A stretch of 64,000 bases of DNA from Isoptericola halalbus (GTDB taxonomy: Bacteria > Actinomycetota > Actinomycetes > Actinomycetales > Cellulomonadaceae), in NCBI GenBank assembly GCA_009663185.1, contig VJZX01000015.1:23424-87423 (forward strand). Direction: 5' to 3'. Under the pieces are notes generated by a model, which was given only the letters and a program-made list of their open reading frames with translations, did no database searches and had not been told where the DNA came from. Below, piece after piece: positions 42,206 through 51,106 of the stretch; position 1 is the first letter of the stretch, and each line of letters begins with the position of its first letter. The translations under genes and the position numbers were made by a program.

Positions 42206-42553
42206 TCAGGAGGCGACGGCGAGCGGCTCGTCGACGTCGACCAGGACACGGTCGCCCTCGACGGTCACCGGGTAGACCGGGACGGGCTGGGTCGCGGGGA
42301 GCTGGACCGGCTTGCCGGTGCGCACGTCGAACTGCGAGCCGTGCAGCCAGCACTCGACCAGGCAGCCGTCCACCTCCCCGTCGGAGAGCGAGACCTGCCC
42401 GTGCGAGCAGATGTCCGACAGGGCGTGGAAGTCGCCGTCGACGTCGCGGATGAGCGCGACGGACACCGGGGCGCCGTCCACGCCGTCGAGCTCCACGAGC
42501 ATGGCCTCCTCCGGACCGAGGTCGCCCGTCATGCAGGCCAGCTGCTTCGTCAC
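42206..42553 (-). CDS. Rieske-type ferredoxin of the suf operon
   Basis: A 115-aa Rieske [2Fe-2S] protein of the bphF-like ferredoxin type with ligands in CSHGQVSLSDG and CWLHGSQFD (Cys-x-His ... Cys-x2-His). GTG 42553 overlaps the sufD stop (GTGA), so it is translated with the SUF scaffold. Such a protein in actinobacterial suf operons may provide electrons; its precise role is not settled. Confidence 0.88.
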   Translation of the reverse strand: MTKQLACMTGDLGPEEAMLVELDGVDGAPVSVALIRDVDGDFHALSDICSHGQVSLSDGEVDGCLVECWLHGSQFDVRTGKPVQLPATQPVPVYPVTVEGDRVLVDVDEPLAVAS

Positions 42554-43773
42554 GCGTCCACCTCGCGGGTGGCGACGCCGGTGATCACGCTCATCGACTT
42601 CTCGAGCTCGGCCTCGATCGAGGCGAGCAGACGCTCCTCGACCGAGTCGACGCCGATCTCCTCGATCAGCTCGGCGAAGAAGCCGCGCACGACGAGACGG
42701 CGCGCGTCGACCTCGGGGATGCCGCGGGCCATGAGGTAGAAGAGCTGCTCGTCGTCGAACCGGCCGGTCGCGGACGCGTGCCCCGCACCCGCGATCTCGC
42801 CGGTCTCGATCTCGAGGTTCGGCACGGAGTCCGCGCGCGCCCCGTCGGTCAGGACGAGGTTGCGGTTGAGCTCGTAGGTGTCGGTGCCCTCGGCCTTGGC
42901 CTGGATGAGCACGTCGCCGACCCACACCGTGTGCGCGCCCGCACCCTGCAGCGCGCCCTTGTAGGTCACGCGGGACTTGCAGCGCGGCACCGCGTGGTCG
43001 ACGAAGAGGCGGTGCTCCTGGTGCTGGTCGGCGTCGGCGAAGTACAGGCCGACCATCTCCACCTCGCCACCCTCGCCCGTGAAAGTCGCGTCGGGCGTCA
43101 CGCGCACGACGTCGCCGCCGAACGTGACCAGGACGTGCTTGAGCTTGGCGTCGCGGCCCAGGCGCGCCCGGTGCGACGAGGCGTGCACCGCGCCGTCCGC
43201 CCAGTCCTGCACGGTCACGAGGGTCAGGTGGGCACCGTCGTCGACGACGATCTCGACCGTCTCGTCGAGGGTGGCGTCACCGAGGTGGTCGATGACGACG
43301 ACGGCCTCGGAGTGCCGCTCGGCGTGCACGAGCAGGTGCAGCGCTGTCGCGTCCTTGGCGATGCCCTCGACGCGCACCGAGGTGACGTCGGACGCGACGG
43401 CCTCGGCGGGGACCGTCACGACGGTCGCCTCGCGGAACGCGTTCCAGGCGGTGACGGCCGTGCGGTCGCCGGGCTTGCCCGTCGTGCCGAGGCGCGCGTC
43501 GTCACGGCCGACGATCTCGACCTTGACCTCGGGCGCGGGCACCACGGTGGTGCGCACGCCCGCGGCGCCGAGGTCCTCGGAGAACAGCGGCTGGAGCCGG
43601 GCGACGGGCGAGAAGCGCCACTCCTCCTCACGGCCGGTGGGGACCGGGATGTCCGCGAGGTCGAACGACGTCAGGCGCTCCGCGCGGGAGCCCACCGGGA
43701 CGACGCCGTGACCGGCGGAGTGGGAGTGGGCGCCGTCGGCCACGGCGCGGGAGTGATCGGTGGTCGTGCTCAT
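42550..43773 (-). CDS. sufD: SufD scaffold protein
   Basis: A 407-aa SUF scaffold subunit with the parallel-beta core and the conserved C-terminal stretch GHASATGRFDDEQLFYLMARG followed by ARRLVVRGFFAEL. It forms the SufBCD complex with SufB, encoded 1 bp upstream, and SufC. The His-rich variable N-terminus precedes the core at about residue 30. Confidence 0.92.
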   Translation of the reverse strand: MSTTTDHSRAVADGAHSHSAGHGVVPVGSRAERLTSFDLADIPVPTGREEEWRFSPVARLQPLFSEDLGAAGVRTTVVPAPEVKVEIVGRDDARLGTTGKPGDRTAVTAWNAFREATVVTVPAEAVASDVTSVRVEGIAKDATALHLLVHAERHSEAVVVIDHLGDATLDETVEIVVDDGAHLTLVTVQDWADGAVHASSHRARLGRDAKLKHVLVTFGGDVVRVTPDATFTGEGGEVEMVGLYFADADQHQEHRLFVDHAVPRCKSRVTYKGALQGAGAHTVWVGDVLIQAKAEGTDTYELNRNLVLTDGARADSVPNLEIETGEIAGAGHASATGRFDDEQLFYLMARGIPEVDARRLVVRGFFAELIEEIGVDSVEERLLASIEAELEKSMSVITGVATREVDA

Positions 43774-43774
43774 T

Positions 43775-45226
43775 TCAGCCGACGGACCCTTCCATCTGAA
43801 GCTCGATGAGGCGGTTGAGCTCGAGCGCGTACTCCATGGGCAGCTCGCGCGCGATGGGCTCGACGAACCCGCGCACGATCATGGCCATCGCCTCGGTCTC
43901 CTCCATGCCCCGGGACATGAGGTAGAACAGCTGGTCCTCGCTCACCCGCGAGACCGTCGCCTCGTGCCCCATGGACACGTCGTCCTCGCGGACGTCGACG
44001 TACGGGTAGGTGTCGGACCGGGAGATCTGGTCGACGAGCAGCGCGTCGCACAGGACGTTCGACGCCGAGTGCGCCGCACCCTCGAGCACCTGCACGAGCC
44101 CGCGGTACGAGGTACGACCACCGCCGCGCGCGACGGACTTGGAGATGATCGAGCTCGACGTGCGCGGCGCGGCGTGCACCATCTTGGCGCCCGCGTCCTG
44201 GTGCTGGCCCTCGCCCGCGAACGCGATCGACAGCGTCTCGCCGCGTGCGTGCTCGCCCAGCAGGTAGATCGCCGGGTACTTCATGGTCACCTTGGAGCCG
44301 ATGTTGCCGTCGACCCACTCCATGGTGGCGCCCTCGGCGGCCGTGGCGCGCTTGGTCACGAGGTTGTACACGTTGTTCGACCAGTTCTGGATCGTCGTGT
44401 ACCGCACGCGGGCGTTCTTCTTGACGATGATCTCGACGACGGCCGAGTGCAGCGAGTCCGACGAGTAGATCGGAGCGGTGCAGCCCTCGACGTAGTGCAC
44501 GTACGAACCCTCGTCCGCGATGATCAGCGTCCGCTCGAACTGACCCATGTTCTCCGTGTTGATACGGAAGTAGGCCTGCAGCGGGATCTCGACGTGCACA
44601 CCCGGCGGGACGTAGACGAACGAGCCGCCCGACCACACGGCCGAGTTGAGGGCCGCGAACTTGTTGTCGCCCGCCGGGATGACGGTGCCGAAGTACTCCT
44701 GGAACAGCTCGGGGTAGTCGCGCAGGCCCGTGTCGGTGTCGACGAAGATCACGCCCTGGGCCTCGAGGTCCTCACGGATCTGGTGGTAGACGACCTCGGA
44801 CTCGTACTGCGCGGCGACGCCGGCGACGAGGCGCTGCTTCTCGGCCTCGGGGATGCCGAGCTTGTCGTAGGTGTTGCGGATGTCCTCGGGCAGGTCTTCC
44901 CAGCTGGTCGCCTGCTTCTCGGTGGACCGCACGAAGTACTTGATCCGGTCGAAGTCGATGCCCGACAGGTCGGCGCCCCAGCTCGGCATGGGCTTCTTGT
45001 CGAAGAGACGCAACGCCTTGAGACGCGCCTTGCGCATCCACTCGGGCTCCTTCTTGAGCTCCGAGATGTTGCGCACGACGGCCTCGTTCAGGCCGCGCTC
45101 GGCCGTCTCACCGGCCACGTCCTTGTCGTGCCAGCCGTACTCGTAGGCACCGATCGAGGCGATGATCTCCTCGTCGGTGCGCTGCTCCGGAACCGCCTGG
45201 GCGGCGTCCTGCGCGGGAGCGCTCAT
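43775..45226 (-). CDS. sufB: SufB scaffold protein
   Basis: A 483-aa SufB of normal length. It shows [19 protein letters not shown] near residue 60, [20 protein letters not shown] with the conserved Cys, the [20 protein letters not shown] stretch, and [21 protein letters not shown] near the end. It is the site where the Fe-S cluster is built. ATG 45226 overlaps the sufR stop (ATGA). Confidence 0.94.
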   Translation of the reverse strand: MSAPAQDAAQAVPEQRTDEEIIASIGAYEYGWHDKDVAGETAERGLNEAVVRNISELKKEPEWMRKARLKALRLFDKKPMPSWGADLSGIDFDRIKYFVRSTEKQATSWEDLPEDIRNTYDKLGIPEAEKQRLVAGVAAQYESEVVYHQIREDLEAQGVIFVDTDTGLRDYPELFQEYFGTVIPAGDNKFAALNSAVWSGGSFVYVPPGVHVEIPLQAYFRINTENMGQFERTLIIADEGSYVHYVEGCTAPIYSSDSLHSAVVEIIVKKNARVRYTTIQNWSNNVYNLVTKRATAAEGATMEWVDGNIGSKVTMKYPAIYLLGEHARGETLSIAFAGEGQHQDAGAKMVHAAPRTSSSIISKSVARGGGRTSYRGLVQVLEGAAHSASNVLCDALLVDQISRSDTYPYVDVREDDVSMGHEATVSRVSEDQLFYLMSRGMEETEAMAMIVRGFVEPIARELPMEYALELNRLIELQMEGSVG

Positions 45227-45981
45227 CGTGATCCTTCCTGCGTGCCGCTGCCGCGGCCGGCGGGTGTGGGGGTCGGTGTGGTCTGTGCGGTCAGAGCTGC
45301 GAGCGGGATGTTGGTGACGCACGCGTGGGCGCCGCTCGCGAGCGTGGCCAGACGCTGCACGTGCGTTCCGAGCAGCTCGGAGAAGGCCCGCGCCTCGGCC
45401 TCGCACAGCTCGGAGAACTCCTCCGCCACGTGCTGGACCGGGCAGTGGCCCTGGCAGAGCTGGACGGTCGGCACGAGCGGCCCGACGACGGGTCGCACCG
45501 AGGCGGCGTAGCCGTCCGCCGAGAGCAGCTCGGCGAGCTGCGCGGCCCGCTCCTGGGGGTCGGTCGCGGTCAGGGACGGCGCGTACCGGCGCACGACGTT
45601 CTCGTAGCGCTGCGCGGCGAACGCCACGACCGCGGCCGGGCCCGCGGCCTCGCGCAGGTACCGCATCGCCTGGGCCGCGAGCTCGGAGTAGCCGCCGGCG
45701 AGCTCGGACTGGCCGCCCGCGCTCACGACGTACCGGCGGGCCGGGCGACCGCGACGGACATGGCCGGCCGCGGGGCCGGCGTCGTGCACGGCGATCGTGC
45801 CGTCGTCCTCGAGCAGGGCCAGGTGGCGGCGCACCGCGGCCGAGGTCAGCCCGAGCTCGGCCGCCAGCTCGGCCGCCGTGACGGGGCCGTCGGTGGCCAC
45901 GAGCTCGAGCACGCGGCGCCGGGTGGTGCCGTCGGCGTCGTGCGACACCGCGACGTGCGCGACGGCGTGTGTCGTCGACAT
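45223..45981 (-). CDS. sufR: SufR-type Fe-S-sensing repressor
   Basis: A 252-aa winged-helix regulator: N-terminal DNA-binding domain ([24 protein letters not shown], given for position 38-61) and a C-terminal domain with [12 protein letters not shown] and [10 protein letters not shown], three Cys positioned as the [4Fe-4S] ligands of SufR. It represses the suf operon when Fe-S supply is adequate. It is the first gene of the operon with an aggaggtg ribosome site. Confidence 0.9.
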   Translation of the reverse strand: MSTTHAVAHVAVSHDADGTTRRRVLELVATDGPVTAAELAAELGLTSAAVRRHLALLEDDGTIAVHDAGPAAGHVRRGRPARRYVVSAGGQSELAGGYSELAAQAMRYLREAAGPAAVVAFAAQRYENVVRRYAPSLTATDPQERAAQLAELLSADGYAASVRPVVGPLVPTVQLCQGHCPVQHVAEEFSELCEAEARAFSELLGTHVQRLATLASGAHACVTNIPLAALTAQTTPTPTPAGRGSGTQEGSR

Positions 45982-46049
45982 CGGTCACCTCCTGTCCGGC
46001 TCACGGGCACCGGGTCAGACTCGCCCCGGCAGCGTCATCGATATAGGGA

Positions 46050-46079
46050 ACATCCTTGTTGCGTAATCCAGGATGTCAA
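46050..46079 (-). promoter_or_regulatory. suf promoter with SufR-like inverted repeat
   Basis: ACATCCT (46050-46056) and AGGATGT (46070-46076) are perfect arms 13 bp apart. On the minus strand TTGACA (46079-46074) overlaps the right arm and the left arm falls where a -10 is expected, so binding would block the promoter of sufR. A second short palindrome AGGCAAGCCT (46083-46092) lies just upstream. Confidence 0.55.
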
Positions 46080-46172
46080 GCAAGGCAAGCCTCACATCAG
46101 GACCGTCCGACCGGTATCGCGACGCACGTCACAGGACGTTCACCGCCGGTCCACCGTGCTGCCGGACGGTGT

Positions 46173-46802
46173 CTACTCCTCGACGATCTCGCCTTCGATG
46201 ACGCGCCCGTCCCGGGCCGGTCCGGTAGGCCCCTGGCGGCCCATCGACCGCAACCGTAGGCCGAGTGCGAGCAACGCGCCGCCGATGACGACGGCGAACA
46301 CGCCCACGATCACCGACATGACGGCGATCGACGCGCTCGGGCTCACGAGGCACACGACCGCGAGCGCAACGAGCAGGACGCCGGAGACCAGGCTCCACAG
46401 CCACGTCGTGCCGCCGCGCGAGCGCATGACCGAGGCCACGAAGAGCTGGAGGAGCCCGAACCCGAGCGCCCACACGGCGATGAGCACGAGCACGACGCCG
46501 AGCACGACGCCCGGCAGGAGCAGCAGAACCGTGCCGAAGACGACGGCCACGACGCCGACGCCGAGGCTGGCCGACCCGGCCGCCGTGCCTCGCCTCCGCA
46601 GCCCGTCGACGAGGCTCACCAGCCCGTCGACGATGACGAACGCGCCGAAGACCTGCACCAGCAGCGCGGGCGTCTTCTCGGGAAGCAGGATGGCGAACGA
46701 CCCGAACATGAGCACCAGGGCGCCGCGGACGACCGGCCAGTACCAGATGCGCCGCGCGAGGCGCGCGACCTCGTCCGGCTGCGCGAACGTGGGACAGGCC
46801 AT
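46173..46802 (-). CDS. HdeD/DUF308-family membrane protein
   Basis: A 209-aa protein with six hydrophobic segments in two DUF308-type repeats (RGALVLMFGSFAILLPEKT and the similar GVLLVALAVVCLVSPSAS). ATG 46802 (MACPTF) is chosen; the frame upstream overlaps the divergent ABC gene. HdeD-type proteins are linked to acid or general stress, but the role is unclear. The acidic C-terminus (VIEGEIVEE) is cytoplasmic. Confidence 0.82.
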   Translation of the reverse strand: MACPTFAQPDEVARLARRIWYWPVVRGALVLMFGSFAILLPEKTPALLVQVFGAFVIVDGLVSLVDGLRRRGTAAGSASLGVGVVAVVFGTVLLLLPGVVLGVVLVLIAVWALGFGLLQLFVASVMRSRGGTTWLWSLVSGVLLVALAVVCLVSPSASIAVMSVIVGVFAVVIGGALLALGLRLRSMGRQGPTGPARDGRVIEGEIVEE

Positions 46803-46849
46803 CACCGCTCCTTGGGTCGTGGAGGCTCTCGACTCCGTAGAATCTTCCG

Positions 46850-47809
46850 GTGCCCACGTCCCCCGCGCCAAATGGCGCCGCCGTCGTCGTGCGCGGTCTC
46901 GTCAAGCGCTACGGCGGACGGGCCGTCGTCGACGGCCTCGACCTCGAGGCCCGCGCCGGCGCCGTGACCGCCGTGCTCGGACCTAACGGGGCCGGCAAGA
47001 CCACCACGGTCGAGTGCTGCGAGGGGCTGCGGACTCCCGACGACGGCACCGTGCAGGTCCTGGGGATGGACCCCGTGGCCGACGCCCGCGCCCTGCGCCC
47101 CCGTGTCGGCGTCATGCTGCAGGACGGTGGCCTGCCCACGGGAGCGCGCGCCGGCGAGATGCTGCGGCACGTCGCCGCGATGTACGCCTCCCCGCGCGAC
47201 CTGGGCGAGCTGTCGGCGAGGCTCGGGCTCGGCGCGTTCGCGGGTACGACGGTGCGTCGCCTCTCCGGCGGGCAGCGGCAGCGCCTCGCGCTCGCGGCGG
47301 CGGTCGTCGGGCGGCCCGAGGTCGTCTTCCTCGACGAGCCGAGCGCCGGCATGGATCCTCAGAGCCGCCTCGCCGTGTGGGACCTCGTGCGCGAGCTGCG
47401 CGACGAGGGCGTCGCCGTCGTGCTCACGACACACCTCATGGACGAGGCCGAGGACCTCGCCGACCACGTCCACGTCGTCGACCACGGCCGTGTCATCGCC
47501 TCGGGCACGGTCCGCGAGCTGCTCGACGTCGACGCCGGAGAGGCCGAGCGCACGGTCCGCCTCGACGCGGCGCCGGGCCTCGACCTCGAGGCGATGGCCT
47601 CCGCCCTGGGGCGCGGAGGCCCGGACGGCTGGGTGGTGACAGAGCCCGAGCCCGGCTCGTACGTCGCGTCCGGGCCCGCCGACGCGCGGGCGGTCGCCGG
47701 CCTGACGGCCTGGCTCGCCGACTCGGGCGTCCTCGCGAGCCGGCTGACCGTGGGTCGGCGCACGCTCGAGGACGTCTTCCTCGACCTGACGGGACGGCAC
47801 CTGCGATGA
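46850..47809 (+). CDS. ABC-2 type exporter ATPase
   Basis: A 319-aa ATPase with Walker A GPNGAGKTTTVE, signature LSGGQRQRLALAAAVVG, Walker B VVFLDEPSAGMD and a C-terminal domain typical of DrrA/CcmA-like export ATPases (ending TLEDVFLDLTGRHLR). GTG 46850 lies 12 bases after a TAGAAT -10-like box (46838-46843), suggesting a leaderless transcript. Coupled by ATGA to its permease. In actinobacteria this pair commonly sits between suf and ctaA. The substrate is unknown. Confidence 0.88.
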   Translation: MPTSPAPNGAAVVVRGLVKRYGGRAVVDGLDLEARAGAVTAVLGPNGAGKTTTVECCEGLRTPDDGTVQVLGMDPVADARALRPRVGVMLQDGGLPTGARAGEMLRHVAAMYASPRDLGELSARLGLGAFAGTTVRRLSGGQRQRLALAAAVVGRPEVVFLDEPSAGMDPQSRLAVWDLVRELRDEGVAVVLTTHLMDEAEDLADHVHVVDHGRVIASGTVRELLDVDAGEAERTVRLDAAPGLDLEAMASALGRGGPDGWVVTEPEPGSYVASGPADARAVAGLTAWLADSGVLASRLTVGRRTLEDVFLDLTGRHLR

Positions 47810-48579
47810 CCCCGACTCCGTCCGCCGCCGCTCCGAGCGCCGCACCCGCCGCGCGCCGCGTGCTCGCGCAGACGTCGTTCGAGACCCGCGCGATCCTGCG
47901 CAACGGCGAGCAGCTGCTCGTCACCCTCGTGCTGCCCGTCCTGCTCCTCCTGGGCCTCGTCCAGACGTCGCTCATCGAGCTCGACACCGCCGGGGCGAGC
48001 CGCGTCGACTTCGTGACGCCGGGCGTGCTGGCGCTCGCGTGCCTGTCGACCGCGTTCACGTCCCAGGCGATCGCGACGGCGTTCGACCGCCGCAACGGCG
48101 TGCTGCGCCTGCTCGCAACGACACCCCTGGGCCGGAGCGGGCTGCTGGCCGGCAAGGTGCTCGGCGTGCTGGCGGTCGAGGTCGTGCAGGTCCTCGTGAT
48201 CGGTGCCGTGGCGCTCGGCCTCGGATGGCGGCCCGACGTCGCGGGCGTGCCGGCCGCTGTCGGCGCGGGTCTGCTCGGCACGGCCGCGTTCACGGCGCTG
48301 GCGCTGCTGCTCGCCGGCACGCTCCGTGCCGAGGGCGTGCTCGCCGTCGCGAACCTCGTGCTCGTGCTCCTGGTGGTCGGCGGCGGGCTCCTGGTGCCGC
48401 CGGACCAGCTGCCCGGACCGCTCGCGCACCTCGCCGCGTTCCTGCCGTCAGGGGCGCTCGGCGAGGCGCTGCGAGGAGCCCTGCTCGGCACCGGCGTGCC
48501 CGCGCTGTCGGTCGTGGTGCTGCTCGGCTGGACGGCGGCGTTCGGCTGGGGCGCCACACGGCTGTTCCGCTGGCACTGA
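47806..48579 (+). CDS. ABC-2 type exporter permease
   Basis: A 257-aa membrane protein with six segments and the ABC-2 hallmark FDRRNGVLRLLATTPLGRSGLLAGK in the coupling loop at about 97-121. The start overlaps the ATPase stop (ATGA). Forms the exporter with the preceding ATPase. Confidence 0.87.
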   Translation: MTPTPSAAAPSAAPAARRVLAQTSFETRAILRNGEQLLVTLVLPVLLLLGLVQTSLIELDTAGASRVDFVTPGVLALACLSTAFTSQAIATAFDRRNGVLRLLATTPLGRSGLLAGKVLGVLAVEVVQVLVIGAVALGLGWRPDVAGVPAAVGAGLLGTAAFTALALLLAGTLRAEGVLAVANLVLVLLVVGGGLLVPPDQLPGPLAHLAAFLPSGALGEALRGALLGTGVPALSVVVLLGWTAAFGWGATRLFRWH

Positions 48580-48655
48580 GCCGTGACGGCAAGATCACAC
48601 CCGGCCGCGCTCCTCGCGGTCCGCAGGGCCGCCGTCGGGCACTACCGTGGACGCC

Positions 48656-49597
48656 GTGAGCACACCCGCGCTGCGCCCCGCCGACTCCCCCGTCGCCGGT
48701 CATGACCGCCTCGCCCGCTTCCGTCCCTGGACGCGCGGCGCGCTGGTCGCGAACGTGGTCGCGCAGGTCGGCATCATCGTCTCGGGCGGCGCCGTCCGGC
48801 TCACCGGGTCCGGGCTCGGCTGCTCGACGTGGCCGCACTGCGAGCCCGGCCGGTTCACGCCCGAGTTCCACGAGGCGACGTCGCTGCACCCGTACATCGA
48901 GTTCGGCAACCGGACCCTGACGGTCGTGCTGGGCATGATCGGGCTGCTCGTGCTACTGCTCGTGTGGACCGACCGCGGCCGCGCGACGCCGTACCGTCTG
49001 CTGGGTCTGGTCCCGCTCGCCGGGGTGGCGGCCCAGGCTGTCATCGGCGGCGTTGTCGTGCTGCTCGACCTGCACCCGGGCTGGGTCTCCCTGCACTTCG
49101 GCGTGTCCGCCGCGCTGGTGTGGGTGTCGGCCTACCTGCTGCACCGTCACGACGAGGGCGACGGCACGCCCGTCCCGATCGGCCCGCGCGCGGTCGCCGC
49201 GACGGGCACGGCGCTCGGCCTGCTGCTCGTCCCGGTCATCGCCCTGGGCGTCCTGGTCACCGGCTCGGGCCCGCACTCGGGCGACGCCGAGGTCGGGTAC
49301 CGCTTCGCGCTCGATCCGCTCACCGTCACGCGCGCGCACTCGGCGTCGGTGTGGGCCTTCCTCGGCGTGCTGGCCGTCCTCCTCGTGCTCGTGCACCGCC
49401 TGCCAGCCGACGACCCTGCGCGCGCTGCCCGCGCAGCCGCGTGGCTGCTGCTCGCCGTGACGCTCGCCCAGGGTGCCGTCGGCTACGTCCAGTACTTCAC
49501 CGGTCTGCCCGCACTCCTCGTGGGCCTGCACATGCTGGGCGCCGGACTGCTGGTGTGGGCGACCGCGAACGCGCTGCTGCACCTACGCACCCGCTGA
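48656..49597 (+). CDS. ctaA: Heme A synthase (CtaA/COX15)
   Basis: A 313-aa protein with eight membrane segments. Family marks: RLTGSGLGCSTWPHC with the paired Cys in the first outer loop, GNRTLTVVLG, and heme-ligand His residues in VSLHFGVSAAL, TRAHSASVW and GLHMLGAGL. It oxidises heme O to heme A for cytochrome aa3 oxidase. GTG 48656 is favoured since a TACCGT box (48643-48648) lies 13 bases before it; a GTG three codons earlier is within that box. Confidence 0.9.
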   Translation: MSTPALRPADSPVAGHDRLARFRPWTRGALVANVVAQVGIIVSGGAVRLTGSGLGCSTWPHCEPGRFTPEFHEATSLHPYIEFGNRTLTVVLGMIGLLVLLLVWTDRGRATPYRLLGLVPLAGVAAQAVIGGVVVLLDLHPGWVSLHFGVSAALVWVSAYLLHRHDEGDGTPVPIGPRAVAATGTALGLLLVPVIALGVLVTGSGPHSGDAEVGYRFALDPLTVTRAHSASVWAFLGVLAVLLVLVHRLPADDPARAARAAAWLLLAVTLAQGAVGYVQYFTGLPALLVGLHMLGAGLLVWATANALLHLRTR

Positions 49598-49653
49598 GCC
49601 CTCCCCGATCTGAACAACCGCGGCGCTGCCGGGGATCCGCGAGGATAGGTCCA

Positions 49654-50298
49654 TCATTCGCCGCGCCCGGCACCGCGATCGGGAGCGCTCATGTCGCCCG
49701 TCCCGGGCGTGCCCTCGGCGAGCCCGTAGCGCAGGTACACGGTGCCCTTCGGACCGGCTGCCGGCGGTTCGAGGAGGGTCACGTTCGTGGGGACCGCGCC
49801 GCCGTCGAACACCTTCTTCCCGACGCCGAGCACGATCGGGTGCACCCACAGGTCGAGGCGATCGAAGAGCTTCTCGCGCAGAAGGGTCTGCACCAAGTTG
49901 AGGCTCCCGACGACCTTGATGTGCTCGTGCCGGTCCCGGATCTGACGCAGCGCGCTCGTCAGGTCCGGGCCGAGCAGTGTGGATCCGGCCCACAAGAGGT
50001 CGGGCCTGCCGCGGGAGGCGACGTACTTCGGGACGCGGTTGAAGAGCGTGGCGATGTCGTTGTCTCCACCGCCCTCCTGGTACGGCCAGTAGGCGGCGAA
50101 GATGTCGTACGTCCGCCGGCCGAGCAGGAGAGCGTCCGTGCCCTGGTACGCGGCACCGACCTGCGCCCCGGCGACCTCGTCCAGCAGGGGCGCCTGCCAG
50201 CCGCCGAACGGGAACCCTACCGGGTCCTCGTCGGGGCTGCCGGGCGATTGCCCGACGAGGTCGAGGGTCGCGAACAGCTCGATGTGGATGAGGCCCAT
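49654..50298 (-). CDS. Dihydrofolate-reductase-like (RibD C-terminal domain) protein
   Basis: A 214-aa RibD_C-type NADPH reductase fold: IHIELFATLDL, GRRTYDIFAAYWP, KYVASRG, HIKVVGSLNLVQTLL and DLWVHPIVLGVGKKVF. Most such proteins are uncharacterised reductases rather than true folate enzymes. It is convergent with ctaA and stands alone. The last 15 residues are a charged, non-conserved tail. Confidence 0.82.
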   Translation of the reverse strand: MGLIHIELFATLDLVGQSPGSPDEDPVGFPFGGWQAPLLDEVAGAQVGAAYQGTDALLLGRRTYDIFAAYWPYQEGGGDNDIATLFNRVPKYVASRGRPDLLWAGSTLLGPDLTSALRQIRDRHEHIKVVGSLNLVQTLLREKLFDRLDLWVHPIVLGVGKKVFDGGAVPTNVTLLEPPAAGPKGTVYLRYGLAEGTPGTGDMSAPDRGAGRGE

Positions 50299-50437
50299 GG
50301 CTTCCTCCTGACGCGTTGTCTCGGCAGAGAGGAAGACCTGTCGGCGCCGCCAGACTCATCGCTCCGGCGGCGCTCAGTCTCACGTGCAGTCCCGGGTGGA
50401 CGTAGGGTCCGCTCTCGACCCGTCGTTCCCGTCAGGA

Positions 50438-51106
50438 TCAGGCGGGCAGTGCACTGCGGCGGTAGGGCCAGGGCGCGTCGACCGGGCGCAGCGAGACCCA
50501 GCCACCCGCGCGGCTCGCCGCGGCCGCGAGGATCCCGACCACGGCCGAGGGGTTGTGCAGGCTGCCGTCGAGAACGAGCGCCACGGCCTCGTCGAGCGGC
50601 ACCCAGCGCTCGACCATGTCCGCCTCCTCCCCCGTGCGCACGTGCAGCTCGTGGTCGGGCACGCGGCCCAGGCCGCGCGCGAGGTAGACGCGCAGCGACT
50701 CGTTGCTCGCGCCCGGCGTCGTGGCGAAGTCGACGAGCACGTCCCAGCGGCTCGCCGTCAGGTCCGCCTCCTCGGCCAGCTCGCGCTCCGCGGCGGCCAG
50801 GGCAGGCTCGCCGTCGACGTCGAGCAACCCCGCCGGAACCTCCCACAGGAAGGCGCGGACCGGGTGCCGGTACTGACGCAGGAGCAGCACCCGCTCCGCG
50901 TCGTCGAGCACCACGATCGCGACGGCGCCCGGGTGGTCGAGGTACTCACGCGTGACGGTGCCGGCCGACCCGAGGTCGACGTCGTCGCGCACGAGATCGA
51001 AGATCCGCCCGGCGTGCAACGTCTCGTGCCGCCGCACCGGGCGCGGGTCGACCGTGTCGACGGTGGGGTCGACCGTGGGGTCGACGGTGGGGTCGACCTC
51101 GCTCAC
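50438..51106 (-). CDS. Nudix hydrolase (ADP-ribose pyrophosphatase type)
   Basis: A 222-aa Nudix protein with the box around [20 protein letters not shown] (about 114-133) preceded by LWEVPAG, as in ADP-ribose pyrophosphatases (Rv1700-like). It follows pyrG with a GTGA overlap, the same order as in mycobacteria. The N-terminus is a run of VDPT repeats encoded by a 12-base tandem repeat, which is unusual for the family. Confidence 0.88.
   Translation of the reverse strand: MSEVDPTVDPTVDPTVDTVDPRPVRRHETLHAGRIFDLVRDDVDLGSAGTVTREYLDHPGAVAIVVLDDAERVLLLRQYRHPVRAFLWEVPAGLLDVDGEPALAAAERELAEEADLTASRWDVLVDFATTPGASNESLRVYLARGLGRVPDHELHVRTGEEADMVERWVPLDEAVALVLDGSLHNPSAVVGILAAAASRAGGWVSLRPVDAPWPYRRSALPA
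51048..51098. repeat. 12-bp tandem repeat encoding VDPT units
   Basis: About four copies of a gtcgaccgtggg-like unit within the first codons of the Nudix gene, in frame and coding for repeated Val-Asp-Pro-Thr (one unit shortened). A likely site of copy-number change. Confidence 0.75.
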
